The notes below the pieces were generated by a model. The model was not told the origin of the DNA. It was given only the letters and a program-made list of their open reading frames with translations, and searched no databases. Made by a program: the position numbers and the translations under genes. DNA of 64,000 nt from Riptortus pedestris (lineage: Eukaryota; Arthropoda; Insecta; Hemiptera; Alydidae), in contig CM032229.1 in the NCBI GenBank assembly GCA_019009955.1, forward strand, positions 1,345,001 through 1,409,000, written 5' to 3'. Positions 12,701 through 27,700 of the stretch are shown one piece after another (positions within the stretch are counted from its first letter, which is position 1; the number at the start of each line of letters is the position of its first letter).

Positions 12701-15700
12701 ATATCCTGTATGCGTTAATCAGAATAACAAGTAAGGTAAGACATATATAGAAGCATTTATAATCTTTGTCATACAACAAAAAATAAATAAAACTTGTAAG
12801 AGAAGATGGTAACCATTAAAGAATTACACTTTTAATTACGTTTTGAAATTATGTCTTACTGCAGAGATACACAGATTACTATTGTACTTTTCATTAACAT
12901 GTACTTGGTTTTTACACCTAATATGAAAAACATTGAACGAAAGAAATTCAAAATTAGTCAATTTTGAAGAAGATACTAAATATGTTGGGAAACTACATTC
13001 TGGGCTGAACTGTATCTAGCTTCTGTTCATAAGTTCACATTGCTCTGAAAGAGTCAAAGTTTAGTTGTTTCCCTGACTACCAGCTCTAGTGGCCGTGATT
13101 TTCCCTCTTCATGAACACTGTCGATGGGTTTTCGTTTTTCTTCCTCAGGTAAATTCGTTGATTTTAAACATTTGAATGGTTGTCATTCCCCAACTTAACA
13201 ACATTTAATGAATTTAAAATCGACAAATTTGCCAGAGAAGATGGCAGCTAGAGAAATTGATAATGTGGACAAATTGGGAGAAACTGCAGCTGCTGAGGTA
13301 GAGAGCAGAGACAACAATAAAACTTTAACCAATTTTTAAAATTATGTAATAAAATCAATTTTAACATGACTGTCAATGAGATTGATCTTTGTTTCCCTAA
13401 AATATACTGATGTCATTTCTTAATTAAACTTTCCCACCCAGCATAGCATTTTTGAAAGGTAGATCATATATTGAGCTGTCCTTAAATTTGTTGATATCAT
13501 TCCAGCACTTTAGCTCAACTTTTCTTCTTAGGAATCTACTTCTTCCTGATAAAGTTAAAATAAACTTGCTGTAGAGGTCTCCTTATACTTCCATAGTCCA
13601 TGTCATCATTATCAAGGTCTCCTGGTATTGGCTGTGTCATGATATTTTCTACCAAAGTTTTTTTAACCATTTTGCTAGCCTCTTTAAAATATCTCAATTG
13701 AGGAAAAAACTTGACTTACAGTAAAGTTCTGAGATGTAATTAAAATGAATGAATGTGTTGTTTGCCTGAAGAAAGTCATATTAAACATAAATAATGATTT
13801 CCTAAAACAAAAAACTGGGCAATTTTTTAATATTTATCCATTAATACAATTTTCAGATAAACCCTTTAATGTTGAGCTATGGTACCTAGTGCCAGCCAAT
13901 TTCCAACCAAGCTCTCTACTCCCTCTGCTTCATATCCTTTATTTGTAACCCATTGTTTTATATAAACTATATTAAGAAGTTAATTTATTCATTAAATTTT
14001 GTAGCAAATAGTTATGTTTTTGTCAAATCGAAACAGGAATTCTGTTTACGGAATCGCCAGATTTTGAGTCTTTAACCCTTTAATTGCGCAAAGTGGCTCG
14101 ATCCAAGCCACTATAATGGCTTTTCACAACTAGGGGTTGTCAAGCAAGGGTTAAGTCTGTTCTCCTATGCATTTTATTTTAAATGATTTATCATCGCAGA
14201 TATTGTTTAACTGGACACTAGATCAAATGCTCAAAAGCATATTGACAATTTTAGGAATGTTTGGGTAGAAAAAAGCGTGGGGGGAGGTAAAAACAGTGGC
14301 CAGCTCTAAGGGTAAAATGTGAGAAAGGAGCAAGCCCACACTACCTACCGAGTTGAAGAATAACTAGCAATTATAACTGGCAGATAGTTTTGATGGCTAA
14401 ACACAACTGGGCACTAAAACAGTGAAGAGTGACCATGTGTGGCATTAACAAGGGCTCAGGGGCACAAAAATCCTAAACAACTATACATACTCTTCACATA
14501 CATAAGCATAAATAAAAACAATCGAAAACGACTAATTATATCTGAATCGCCCTTTAAAATAAACAAATTTTACTGCACTACTACTATGCGGGATGTTGGT
14601 TTTAAATGACGTAGCGGGTAGTTGGGTGACAGCTACAGAAATACTAAATCAGTTAGAGGGTGGGTGTAAGTTCTGTGCTAAGTTTCTGACACCACTGCTA
14701 AACTTCTTCAGAACAATGTTGTTATAGGGAAGAGCAGGGAGGTACCAATATTGGATACCCAACTATCCTTAACTTCATATAATTCTACTATTTTATTTTG
14801 TTCATAAATTTTAACATTACACATATATTGTGAAAAATCAATGAAAAGAGTATGTTAATTTCTGGTCTCTATTGTGGGAGCGTTGGTTAGATTAAACAAA
14901 ACATGATAGACAGAGGTTGGAAAGAAATTAACTACATATGTGAACATGTGATGAGGTGGAGGCCAATTGAACATTTAAAAGAATTCGATTTTAAACTAAT
15001 TAACTTTTCAAAAGTTTTACTATTTTTTCAAGATATTTGTAATTAATGTTGTCTTTCTCATCCAGTAATAACTTTAGAATCAGACTTTATTTTATAGACG
15101 AGTAAATTCAAGAGAAATATCTTTTTGTTTAATTATGTGTCATAGCATTTAATATAGTTCAAATTAGATGTAATCCTTTGATAATTCAGATTGAGAGAGG
15201 GTTTCACTGAAGAAGAATCTTCTTGTATTCAGCATTGGTAAACTGCTCTCCTTGAAATATTCTCCTTCAAAATACTATCACATCAAGAGATTAGCTCCCA
15301 GCACTGCTCTTCTATTCATTGTCAGCTTGTTCCTTAAAGTTTTTCAATAATTTTTTCTTCATAGTTTCATTACTTCTATTGTTTATATAAAATTCATTTT
15401 AATTGATGAGTCACTATCCAGTTAAAGTAATCAGAAACTGAAAAACAGTTGCAGCAACATTGTTTTAGCGATAATAGAAAATAAAGAATGTACATTTTAT
15501 TGCAATACTCATTGCTAACCTGAACTATAAACACTCAATCTTGAATGAAAAGTCTTACTGTTGATGAAGTTCAAATAATGAAACTCTTTATATTACTTTA
15601 TCGAAATTCATTATACTTATATCTTTAACACGTTTTCTTATTAAGAGCTTGCATGAAAGTTCCAAAATATGAGATATCACTTGTCAATCATCTGTCTTTG

Positions 15701-18700
15701 CCAATTCAATGTTTTAGGGCGGATTTGGTTTACTGCAATGATCTTGTTCGACTTAGCAGCTAACTCCATACAATTACACATCCGAAGTCCTTCAAACCAC
15801 TGCACCACAGATAACACTAGCTTTCTCTAATCACAATTTTATTAATTAGAAACTTACCTCAGATTATCAATAGTTTTATCATTTTCTGAACTTCTAGTCC
15901 TAACTGGAAAGCAACTATCCAATAGAAGTTTGAATAAACTTGTGTATTTTCATTCACTTGCAGTATAGAACCAATACCGCCTAATGCCATTCACATTTTT
16001 CCAAAAGCTCGTCTAAATTTTTTTGACATTTCTTGAAAAAAAAATTTGAAAAGTCACAATGAAAGTTCACCTACAAGTTATTTTTTTGAAGTGATTTATA
16101 AAAAATAATACTATTAACTTATTTTATATTGCCTAAAACAATTTTAAATCTCTATTTTCAAAATTTGGAAGACATATCAGAGGGCTCGGCCTACATAAGT
16201 AAATGTTTGAAGCAAGTGGTAAGGGCTTCAAAAATATTAATGACAAATGTCAGCGTTTTATACATTTTATGGCCTGTGTTTCATCATAATAGTTTAACAA
16301 TACTTAAATAACTATAGTAAAAAAATTCGATGTGGGCACCATGACTTTTTTGCACCCCAATTAAATAAAATAAACAAAATGTTTTGACACACTTCATTTA
16401 ACATTATTTGAAAGTAATGTATGATATCTCTGTTACGATTTTATCATATAAAATGTTATAAAGCATAATTTATTTATCTTTGCACAATGAAAAGAAATGG
16501 TCTTAAACATATTGTTTTGTACCTCTAATAAAAACAAATAAATTAGCAACCTCTCCCCCTTAGTCGATTTTGAGCAAAAGTGGAGGTGCACAACTAGATG
16601 GAGTCCTATGAAATTTCAATATTCTGAGTCTAGTTGCTTTTCGAATTACATGAGGTTTATATACACATCACTCCGAAACTAATCAAAATGGGCAATTCTG
16701 TTGAAATCTGAAAACCAAAAATTGTTGTGATTACATTACTTTGAAGGCAGTAAAAATGCACACCTCCCCGACTGGTCATAATCAATAAATATTCATGAAG
16801 AGAGAATATTTGGTATATTAATATTTAGACCTGCTGATACATGATAACTGTGAATGCTCCCATTTTCTATTATAATTATTTAAATATTACCTTATATTCT
16901 CATTATGCTCTGTAGCTTCACTTTTTTATAAATAAAATATTCTTCTTCTTGTTGAGGAAATTATATGTAGAGTTCTAGAACAAATTTATTTTTAAAGCCA
17001 TAGAACTGAGAGCAGGGAATGTTTGTTTTTATGGGAATCATTTCTAATCCAGAATAATTTATTGGTTTATTTAATTTTTCAATGTGCCGACACTTTTCTC
17101 AATTTAATGTTAAAAGTTAAACAAACAAGATAGGAGTAAACTAAGTGAATTAATTCCAGGAGCTGTTAACCCAGACCAATCCAAGCTTATTTGGACTGAT
17201 ATGACTATTCACCCATATCATTAATCTTAACATGATTTATTATCTTTTTATGTTTGTGTTTTATTAATTCAATATTTTTGTAGTAACTATAGTGGATCTC
17301 ACTACATTATCTAAAGAGTAATTTGTATAATGGAAATACAACTTTATACCTCTCTCGTATAGTATTTCTAAGTTCTATAAAAAGAGTTGTAAGATCGAGC
17401 CCTCTTTATCTAAAAGCAAGTGTCCTTGGATTATTTAATGCTTTGGGGAAATATGAATGGCATATTTAAGACCTTCTGACAAGTGTGTAGAAATACAGTG
17501 TGAGTTTATGCTGACATTCACTGGATAGCAGCTCACCATTAAGAAGTTTTGAGATGAATGAATTAATAGACTGAGGAGTTTATTAGACAAGACCAACTTC
17601 TTCTAAGATTATTTTTATTTGTGATTAAAAGCGTTGAATTATCGATGGAGAAAACTGATATGCAAGAGATTGTAGCTGCTCCCATATCAAATTCCGAAGG
17701 TGTTTGATTGTTTTGAATACTCCTCTCTCCTTTGTAGTATTTTTCATTCTGCATGCCTGTTCATCTTCACTTTTTTAATTAATAAGACCTCTCAAGACAT
17801 GTGAAACTGAAGAACATTACTTTTTATTGTTATAATTTGCTTAAAACACAGTTCTAAAGTCATCATTAATTTCCAAATGTCTCATTCACAGAGTCAAAAG
17901 AATAATTTGAGATTGAAGAGTTGACGATGAAAATTATTCTTGTAGGATGAATAGAATATTCAAGGAAATCATCAAGTCGGGATGTGTTTGTGGATATAGT
18001 TATTATCATACAAGATCGTCACAAGTAAAGGTGAGCAGCTGAGAGCTTCATTGTTGCACTTCTAATATTACTAAAAAATTCCACTATGCAGGAGCTGTGT
18101 AAAGTAAGCAGATTTCCTGTGTGCGCGTATGACACCCTATTGATCTCATCTCTGATGAGTAGAAGTAGGGGTTTACTGAAGACTTGAAACAACAAACTAC
18201 AAATAGCTCACTTAATAATTGAGTTACAAGAAAATGTTTAGCATGGCAATTGTTGAGCATAAATAATTACAAAACATAGGTCCTATAACATTATTTGATC
18301 TGGCTCATATTAAAAGAGGTATTTTGAATTTTCTAATTCTTCCTCCCTCTAAACTCCCTTATATTACTGGTCCGATTTCAGTCATTGATGAATAATTTTT
18401 ATCGTTGAATGAAAAATCATAAATCGAGTATGGAATAGGAATAAGGTTTTGTTACTGAACTATCTGTGTGCCATTACTGCTGAGATGTCATCTCCACATT
18501 ATATTCTCTTTTTGTCCCAGAGTAAGAAACGTATGCTGATGAAAAATCAATCAAGTGATTAGGAGCAGGAATTCACTGAAGAAAAAATCTGAGGTAGACA
18601 CCGCTATGGCTTCCTCCTATTAAATTAAAGATACAAAATGTATAACTTCATTTGAAACTCTATTACCACGAATTAGATCAAAAAATGTCAAAGAAAATAA

Positions 18701-21700
18701 TCTTTTTATAAAACCAAAAAGGGTCTATACTTCCTATGAGCCTCTCTCCCCCCCCCTCCAGTTGATTTTGATCTAAAGTCGCACAACTTGATGTTACAGC
18801 AATCCTAAATAAGAAATTACAACATTCTAAGGCTAGTTGTTTTGGAGTTTTTGGTGATATGTATAGAACAGAAGAACATGTGAACACTAAAACAAGTCTA
18901 GACGGGTACAGGGAGGGTCAAAAAGGATAATTCTGTTAAATCTGAAAAAGAAAATGTTTCACGAATAAAATACTTCCTTTAATTTATACAAGGAAGTAAA
19001 AAGGAAAATTGCTCTGTAACTAATCAAGCAAGAGAAAAATTGATAGAACAACAATATTAGAAAATCAAAAATATATTTACGATTGTACATTTCATTGAAA
19101 AATATAGAGGGAACAATCTCAATAGCTGCCTCTTAAATGAAAAGTAATAATTGATGATGTCCTGGTAGGATAGCCAACATTAACTATAACAAATACCATG
19201 ATGATCTATGATTGGTGAAATCATCTAATTCAGTGCCTAGAATAAGTTTTATTACCACTACCTTAATTCAAAACTATTGAAGTATTAGATTAATAAAACC
19301 CACATGAGTTCAAAAGACTATTAAAAAAAATACTAATGAAATAAAAATCTGGGCTAGCTCGAGCCACTTTTAAGAAATTATTTATTGAGGATTCGGATAA
19401 CCAAGATCTATTTTGATTAATTTCTTTACAGTATTTAATTTATGCGTACCAAATATATCCACTACAGAGTAAAATAAATAGTAATTCATTAACTTAATTA
19501 AAAATATTCCACTTGACTTTGAGGATTATTTAAATAATTTCATCTAAATGGAACATAAACTATACAGATTCAATACAAACATTTGTAGTCAACATTCAGG
19601 CAAATTTAATGAGAATACAGAGATGGCTCTTGAGAATCCCAAATGTTTTCTACAAAAGCTAAAATAATTGCAGAGTTGAGCACGTTGAGAGAGAGTGAGT
19701 ATTGGAGGAAGGCATTGCCTGATAGTAATGCCTCAAGGACAGTTATTGAAGATTTTATGCTATCAACCATTGACTTTGGGAACAACTAAATTCACACAAA
19801 CTTGCTTAATTCATACTGTCAGCTCAAAATTCAGCAATATTTACTCTCAACGCTTTTCTCAATTATTGTAGAACATCAATGACACAATATAATTAATTGA
19901 AGTTTAGTATCCATCGGCTTGTGAGCAAAATAAATGGTATAGAATTAATGTGCATTTTACAAGAGTATAGTGCTGGATTGTGAAATATAAGCCTTGAATT
20001 GAACGGAGCATACCTTCAATCAGGTTTTGAGATCAATCCTCTCCCTCACCCAAAAAAAAAAATTAAATATAACACTTTTCTTTTATCCTAAATGTAGCCA
20101 TTAAAAATAAAAAGAGCTTCTACTTGTATTGATTCAATACAATTTGCCAAAATAGGTCTTTCTGTTAACGAGGAAGGACATGCAATTTCGGAAAGCAAGA
20201 AAGAGTAACATGAGATCATGACTAGAATTGTGTTTGAACATGAATAGGTGAACCCTTAATATGATAACAGATAAAATATTTTCAGAGCCAAATACATAGA
20301 AAAATAAATAATAAATTCCACATACTGAGGCCATCATAAAAATATGATTAACTATAAATATATATTTGAATAAAACAAATAATTAATTACAAGTTATTTA
20401 CACAGTTTCAGTATAGAAAAGTGCATTGCACACATTAATGCATATTCGTTCTTTTTACTAATTCACAAGACAATCAAATAAAATCTTTCAAATTTCTATT
20501 AATAAAAAATCAATAATAAAAGATCTTTTAGATAAAAAATAAAATATAATTTTAAAGAAATTACAACATTTCTTTTCCCTTTCATTTCTAACAAAGAAAA
20601 AACAATGATTAAAAAAAGAAGAAAAAAATGGATGCATTTTCACCATCTTTGGAAGCGTGGTGGCCCTCGATGGAAAGGCCTGAAATTAGTTCTATATGGC
20701 CTGTGTTGGATCGGGATTGAAGGAGGGGGCCTGTTGAAGTAGATAGGTACTGGAGGGAAGTTAGGAGGGGGCGGGGCCTGGCCCCAATGGGGTGTTTGGG
20801 GCGGGGGAGGAGGTGGTGGGGGTGGTGGAGGAGGGAGGAGAGGAGGCATACACGACGAAGGGGGTGTTCCTCTCGGATAGCGGCTCCTATCCTCCGTCGT
20901 CTGCTCCTGTTGCTGGCTATAGTTGTCACTCGCTGTACTGCTCGTTCGGTTGAACCCTGGTCCACCTGTACTATGCTTACCGTATTGATAGTTCCGTGAA
21001 TTTTGTACAGGAATATTCAATATATCACTTCTTCTAGAAGGAGAAATCTGAAGAAGATCCACTGGATCAGTTTTAATGCTTTCGGCTGCCTTCTCCTCGT
21101 CGTCACTCATTTCCATATCGACATTTTCGACATCATCAATAGGGTGAGGGCTAGGAGATTGAGGAGGCGGTGGAGGATTTTGTAACTTCCTATAATCCGA
21201 ATCGTTTCCCCAATCAGAGTTGTCATTGTTCGTCAAGCTAATTAGATTCCTATGGTCGACATCAAAAAACCTCATATCGACATCTTGCCCAATTGGCTCA
21301 TCGAATGCGGGAGGGTATGCACTTTTCTCATACAAAGGCGGAGATTCAGGCGTTTCCCAAGCAGCATCAGAATCGGCCCACGGAGGAACTTTGACAGGCT
21401 GAGCAGGTGGTGAAGGTTTGTCAAGCAGCTTGTCTGGGCTTTGTGGTTCTATCGTGTGTAGTGTGCTGCTCTCAGGGGGGATGAGCGTCTGGAGGAGGGC
21501 GGACAGCGTCATCTTCTCTGCCTCGACTACTTCAATCCTCTTACCCTCGACTCCATTCGCTCTGCTCGAAGTCCTCCTAGGAATCTCATTAGTACTTTGA
21601 GCAGAATAGAATTCTTTGAGTGAGTCAGCAAATTGTTGGGACTTTGAAAAAGAGGCGTCTCGAACAAAATTTTCAGGGAGAATTTTATCCGAAGGTGAAT

Positions 21701-24700
21701 ACATAGTGTCATCATTGCTCGATTTTGAATAATCGTCTCTCATATAATCAGTGTAATAATTCTGAGGTTTCGGAGGTACAACTGGAATGACTTCATTAGC
21801 TACTATTTCTGTTTTTGGCAAGTATGGAGCATTGATTGGAGGGACTACGGGTGGGACGATTGATGGGATTTTTTCACCGACTGTATAAGAATCCACATTG
21901 TTAGGCTTGGTGTAATATTGCTGGATATCAGACGTTATAACTGGTGTACTTTTGTCTGGTGGCAAATAAATACTGTTAATGTCGACTGAAGGTTGATAAT
22001 ATTCCTGTTTGATTTTGGGAGGAGTTTTCTCACGAGGCAAATATACATCTTCGTCATCACTAGATTTGTAATAATTAGCCTGCACCTTATCGGGCTGTGA
22101 GTAGGCAGGCTTGCTGCTGGCCGTCGGATAATATTCCTCCTGACTCTTGTCAGCCCCATATTGGCTGTCCCTGCTCTGCTCTGAATAAAAGTTTGCAGGC
22201 TTGATCACTGGCGGTTTTTCTGTAGGAGTATAAGTACTGTCTGCCGACTTGGAATCTACTTTAATGAACTCATCATAAATCCTTTTCTGCACTTTAGGAG
22301 GAACATAAACTCTAGAAGAAGGTTCTAGGTTTGGTTCTGCCTTTATAACAGTAGTTTTAGGAGGGATATAAACATGTTCAGACTGAGATCTCAGAGGCTC
22401 GGGGCTATAAGGCGAATCTGGAATTCTTTCTTCCTTCAAAGTAATTTTATGTTTTTCATCGGCAGAATAATAGTTTTTCCTCGAATCGTCAATGGGCCCT
22501 TGTGCAGAGTTACTCTCATTGCTAGTATCCTTAGGTTCCGGTGATGGTGAAGGGGCATTCACGTCTGGCGAAGGAATGGGGCTAGGCATCGTCTCTATTT
22601 TCTCTTCCAACTTTCGCTTTACTCCTCGAACCCTTGTTGCAAAGCATTTGTATGCATTAACAACTACCTTCGCTTCTTTGAACTCCTTCGCATAATGTTG
22701 TTCTCCAATTTCCAATAAATCTATTAATGCGTGCCGTTCTTTGATTTCCGATTCTAAAGCATCGATATAAGCTTTAACATGTTTAAGCCCTTCGTCAAAA
22801 TCACTAATAACATCGTCACCATGAGATCTGTCTTTCAATAAGTTTCTTAGTTTATCGACATCTGTAAAAGAAATATGGTTATCATTCAAAAGTTTTAATC
22901 TTAAATCAGTCTCATCCTCGAGTTCCTTACAACTCCTTATTTTGTTATACATGGACGAAGGCTGAAAGTCCTGAAGATCAATCCCATTGGTAGTTTTATG
23001 AGTGTGGCTCAACAAACTACTGAGGTCAACGAGAAACCCTTCATCATAAATCCCGCGTTCATCCCATATTTTAAACAAACGAAGAATTTTATTTCGTACA
23101 CTATCTTCTCTGACCATGGTAGTAGCCTTCTGAAGAGCTGGAGCAAATGCATCGACAAAAGGAAGCGATTTCCTCTTGCTGTACTGAATAACATCATTAG
23201 CCAAATAAAAAAGAATCAAGCGATGCTCTATCTTAACACCCTTTAAAACATTGAGCCAAGTCGAAACTATTTTAGCGTGATGCTCATGTTTGGCCAAACA
23301 CCATGATGACAGATTAGAAATACTATCGTGAGTATCCTTCAAATACAATAGCTTCTGCTCAAAATCAGCCTCACTGAATGATCCCATATTACCAGTGTCT
23401 TTCAAAATCATGGGTGAACTCGAACTACAACATTTTACACTTCAAGGATTCATGTTTTTACTACTTGCATTCTCGAATTCAAAATAATCTATGAATATAA
23501 AGTTCCTAAGACGGCTCACAATAAAAAATATCATTTCTAAAACGTAGATTATTTTACTCCAAGGTCTAAGGCTCAGAGAAAACCTTTCCTAATTTAGAAA
23601 AGTTAGATACCTCAATAAAACGTTAGAGGAGAAAAGTCAAAGAGCAAAAACTCAAATGATCCACATAAGCAGCGAGATGAGTTGATATTGAAATATGTTA
23701 GCTCGATGAGTCGATTGGCTTGACGAAACTTGTTCAGGCTAGTGCAGTTGAAAATAAAAAGCTGGATTCGAGTGGATATTCATTTACTAACACAACACCA
23801 TTGTTCACAAAAGCTAAGCACTAATCACTACCAAACACTGCACGCAGACTTATCTTTCTTTAAATAACAATCACAAACAACTATGGCTGTATAACCAATG
23901 AGGAGGTTACGGCTACTCCAGTGTTGCCACTCCTCGCAACCCAAGGCTCTCAACTAATTGCTGCTAGCCTCTTTTTTTTCTCGCCCGCCCCTCCCAATAT
24001 TCTTTACTATTTTACTCCAATTCATTCCCTTAAATTTAATGTTTAGCCATTAAAAGTTACTCATTTTACTTGTCTATTACATTCGATTAATTTTAGATCG
24101 CCAAAATATCTACAACAAGATGGTAATAAAATAATTATTTGCATATTGCTACATAGGTTCATGTTATGTAAGTTTATTTTGTAGATAACTCACTGCCTAT
24201 TGCCTAAATACTGGAGGTGGGCCTTAGGCTGCGTGTTCTCTTGTAAAGAAGTAAAAACTACGCACTCCATCACTGGCAAACAATGTTCCCACCGTTGGCC
24301 TTATTTAGCAGATTTACCTTAAAGGAACAGCTTTTAATGAATAAAATTACGTTTTCGAAAAATTTATATAGTATATTTGTCAACGCTCAAGTGTCGTAAT
24401 TTTTGTTTTATCGTTACAACTCGATTTTTAATCCTTTTATGTAAAAAGAAAGCCCAACCCCATTCATGTCATATTGACAATAAGTTGTTATATATTGAAC
24501 CACTTTATTCTAAGGTTACATAACACATATTGTTTTCAAGATACCTCTATTATTAACCCTGGAGCAGTCGCGCGGTTGACAATTGTCACCCACCTGTCAA
24601 TTTTTATGAGTCATTCCCTTTCACTAACTCCCACCATTCTTTCCCTTCCCGTATCTTCCAAGAAGACCCTATTGTTCGAATCTACAGTGTCGTCGTTCAG

Positions 24701-27700
24701 TTTACCCTTCACGTAAGAAAAGTATTCCACCTCAAACTAGTTTGGTTGACAAGTGTCCCCCACGCGACCGTTTAAGATATTTTACCGGTAAGTAATTTTT
24801 TCTTTAGCAATTTGTTTTATGACATAGATATTTACCAATTTGTTATTCTTCATCTATTTTGATTGCTTTCTTTCAATAGAAATTCAAAAATTGTGGGACA
24901 ATTCCAAGGGAAACGGCATGGAGTCATGTTACCATTCAATGAGTAGGCAAAGATTTGCTTTTCTGCTGAGATGTTTACGATTCGATATATGCATGATAGA
25001 GTTTCACGTACAGAAATTGATAAATTTGCTCCAATCAGAGAGGTGTTTAAAATTGTAAATAATAACTTCCCCAAATTCTTCATTCCGAGTGAATATATCA
25101 CCATAGATGAGCAGTTATTAGCTCTCCGGGGCAGATGCCCATTTAGGCAATACATTCCAAATAAGCCAGCTGAATACGGCATCAAAACATTCTCACTAGT
25201 AGATGCTAAAATGACATATACGTTCAACTTGGAAACATATGTAGGTGTTCAACCGGAGGGTCCATACCGGTTGAGTAATTCACCCATAGACGTTGTACTG
25301 AGATTGGTGGAACCGGTAAAAGGATCCCACAGGAATATAACTGGAGACAATTGGTTCAGCAGTATTCGTATGGCCAAAAAATTGTTAGAAACTAAAGGGC
25401 TCACATATGTTGGTACCCTCCGGAAAAACAAAACTGAAATCCCCAAGGAATCCAAACAAACACCGCTCTGCATTCTCGTCAATGTTTGATCTTCAAGTAG
25501 GCTGCACACTAGCTTCTTACTGTCAAAAAGAATCGGGCAGTTCTCCTAATCTCAATTTTGCATCATGACTATTATATCGATGAGGAAACAGGTGAGTTGT
25601 CTAAGCCTGAAATCGTAACGTGTTATAACCACACTAAAATTGGGGTAGTACTTAAAAATGCTTTTGTTTGCTTTTACAATATATTTTTCAAGATTGTTTT
25701 TATTTATAAACCTTTTCTACCATTGCAGTAAGGCATAAAGATTAATGATTAGGTAAGTAATTAAATTATAGGATACCAAAAACAAAAAAATTCTGTGGGT
25801 GACACTGGTCAACCATGCGACCATTCATGAAACTGTTAATCACGCGACTACTCCAGGGTTAAATATAGGGGAGAGTAGGGTAATAGCGCGGTTAGTCTGT
25901 AGCAAAGCGTGTTCATCCTCTTAGCCGTTAGTGTACTGAAGTCTGGCTGATAACGGAGGAACTGCAGTGTAGGAGAGAGTAGGGTAATAGCGCGGGTAGT
26001 CGGGAGCAAAGCGGGTACCTCCTCTTAGCCGTTGTGTGTACTGCAGTCGGGCTGATAACGGAGGAACTACAGTGTAGGGGAGAGTAGGGTAATAGCGCGG
26101 GTAGTCGGCAGCAAACCGGGTACCTCCTCTTAGCCGTTAGTGTACTGCAGTCGGGCTGATAACGGAGGAACTACAGTGTAGGAGAGAGTAGGGTAATAGC
26201 GCGGGTAGTCGGGAGCAAAGCGGGTTCCTCCTCTTAGCCGTTGTGTGTACTGCAGTTGGGCTGATAACGGAGGAACTGCAGTGTAGGAGAGAGTAGGGTA
26301 ATAGCGCGGGTAGTCGGGAGCAAAGCGGGTACCTCCTCTTAGCCGTTAGTGTACTGCAGTCGGGCTGATAACGGAGGAACTACAGTGTAGGGGAGAGTAG
26401 GGTAACAGCGCGGGTAGTCGGGAGCAAAGCGGGTAGCTCCTCTTAGCCGTTGTATGTACTGCAGTCGGGCTGATAACGGAGGAACTACAGTGTAGGGGAG
26501 AGTAGGGTAATAGCGCGGGTAGTCGGGAGCAAAGCGGGTTCCTCCTCTTAGCCGTTAGTGTACTGCAGTTGGGCTGATAACGGAGGAACTACAATCCACC
26601 TTTGAAGGAGAAGCAGCGGCCATTACGCCACATCGTTAGTCGTGCGTTTTTTGTGTCAATGACAATAGTTCAATTTTCGTGGAACCTGCTTATGATTTTG
26701 GTTGAAATCACGCTCCAATTCCATTTAGAATACAGGCATGTATTTCCCTTAGTACAAGATTTAATTACCTTTATTTTAGCACTAAGTAATTGTCTTTAGC
26801 GTTTGATATGCCCGAATGATGCAATGTTTAATTTAAACTTTCAGGGTAAAACTGGGTAGCAGCTATGCCACGATGCTCGAAACATGAAAAGTATAATTTT
26901 ACCCAGGGGGGTGCCATTCGGCAGGTGCGCAGATCATAACTTTTTTGCAACTTTGGCGTATGACGTTACTAGGTACCACTTTCAGCTTTGTTTACATCGT
27001 AAGCATGGTTGTCTTTTATTGAATTGTTTTATTTTCTATTGTTATAAGTGCTTTTGCAAAATGCCGAGCGAGTGTGCTTAGCAACATGTTCCAACAACCC
27101 TAGGAAATCAGGCAAGTCTGTATCTTATCACCGGTTCCCGAAAAACCCAGAAATTAAGAAACAGTGGGTAGTCGTGTGTAGACGAGGAGATTTGAACTTT
27201 AATCCTGATATTTCTCGGGTTTGTTCAGAACATTTCAGCGATAGTGATTATGAAAGGAATTTACAAGCAGAATTGTTAGGCTATGTTCCTAATAGATTGA
27301 AATTAAAAGAAGAAGCTGTGCCCCATCTAAATTTACCAGTGTCGTCCGTAAGTAAACAAACATCTACTAGCTCTACTTCTGACTCAAAAAGTGAAACATC
27401 TAGACAATGTAGGAGTAAAAAGCGTGAAATACGTAAACGTGCCCTGTGTCACATTAATGAGATTTCTCCCAAAAAGAAGAAAAGTGATTTTTCAGCTAAT
27501 ACAGAAGAAGTTGATTGTAATGAATGTATTCTCTTAAAGAATAAAGTTTCTGAATATGAATCCAAATTAAAGTCCTGGCTAATGCAAGTGAAAAATTTAA
27601 AAAGAAAAGACATTAATTTGAAAAAAGAAGTTACTAGATTGCTATTAGATAATGACCAGCTAAAATGTAATGCAAAAAGAAGAAAAATATCAATGAAAGA

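Larger units (their letters stand above)
12491..20600. other. Intron 8, middle part; no gene seen
   Basis: AT-rich intron sequence. It holds a weak inverted repeat near 13148-13222, a small TTAA-flanked piggyBac-like MITE (14076-14150) and degenerate HER copies around 18090-18460 and 18480-18960. No exon-like block or RNA gene is recognised. Confidence 0.55.

Noticed and set aside
20787..23246. Several plus-strand ORFs opposite the RPRD2-like gene
   Set aside because: They are antisense shadows of a well-supported CID-domain gene.
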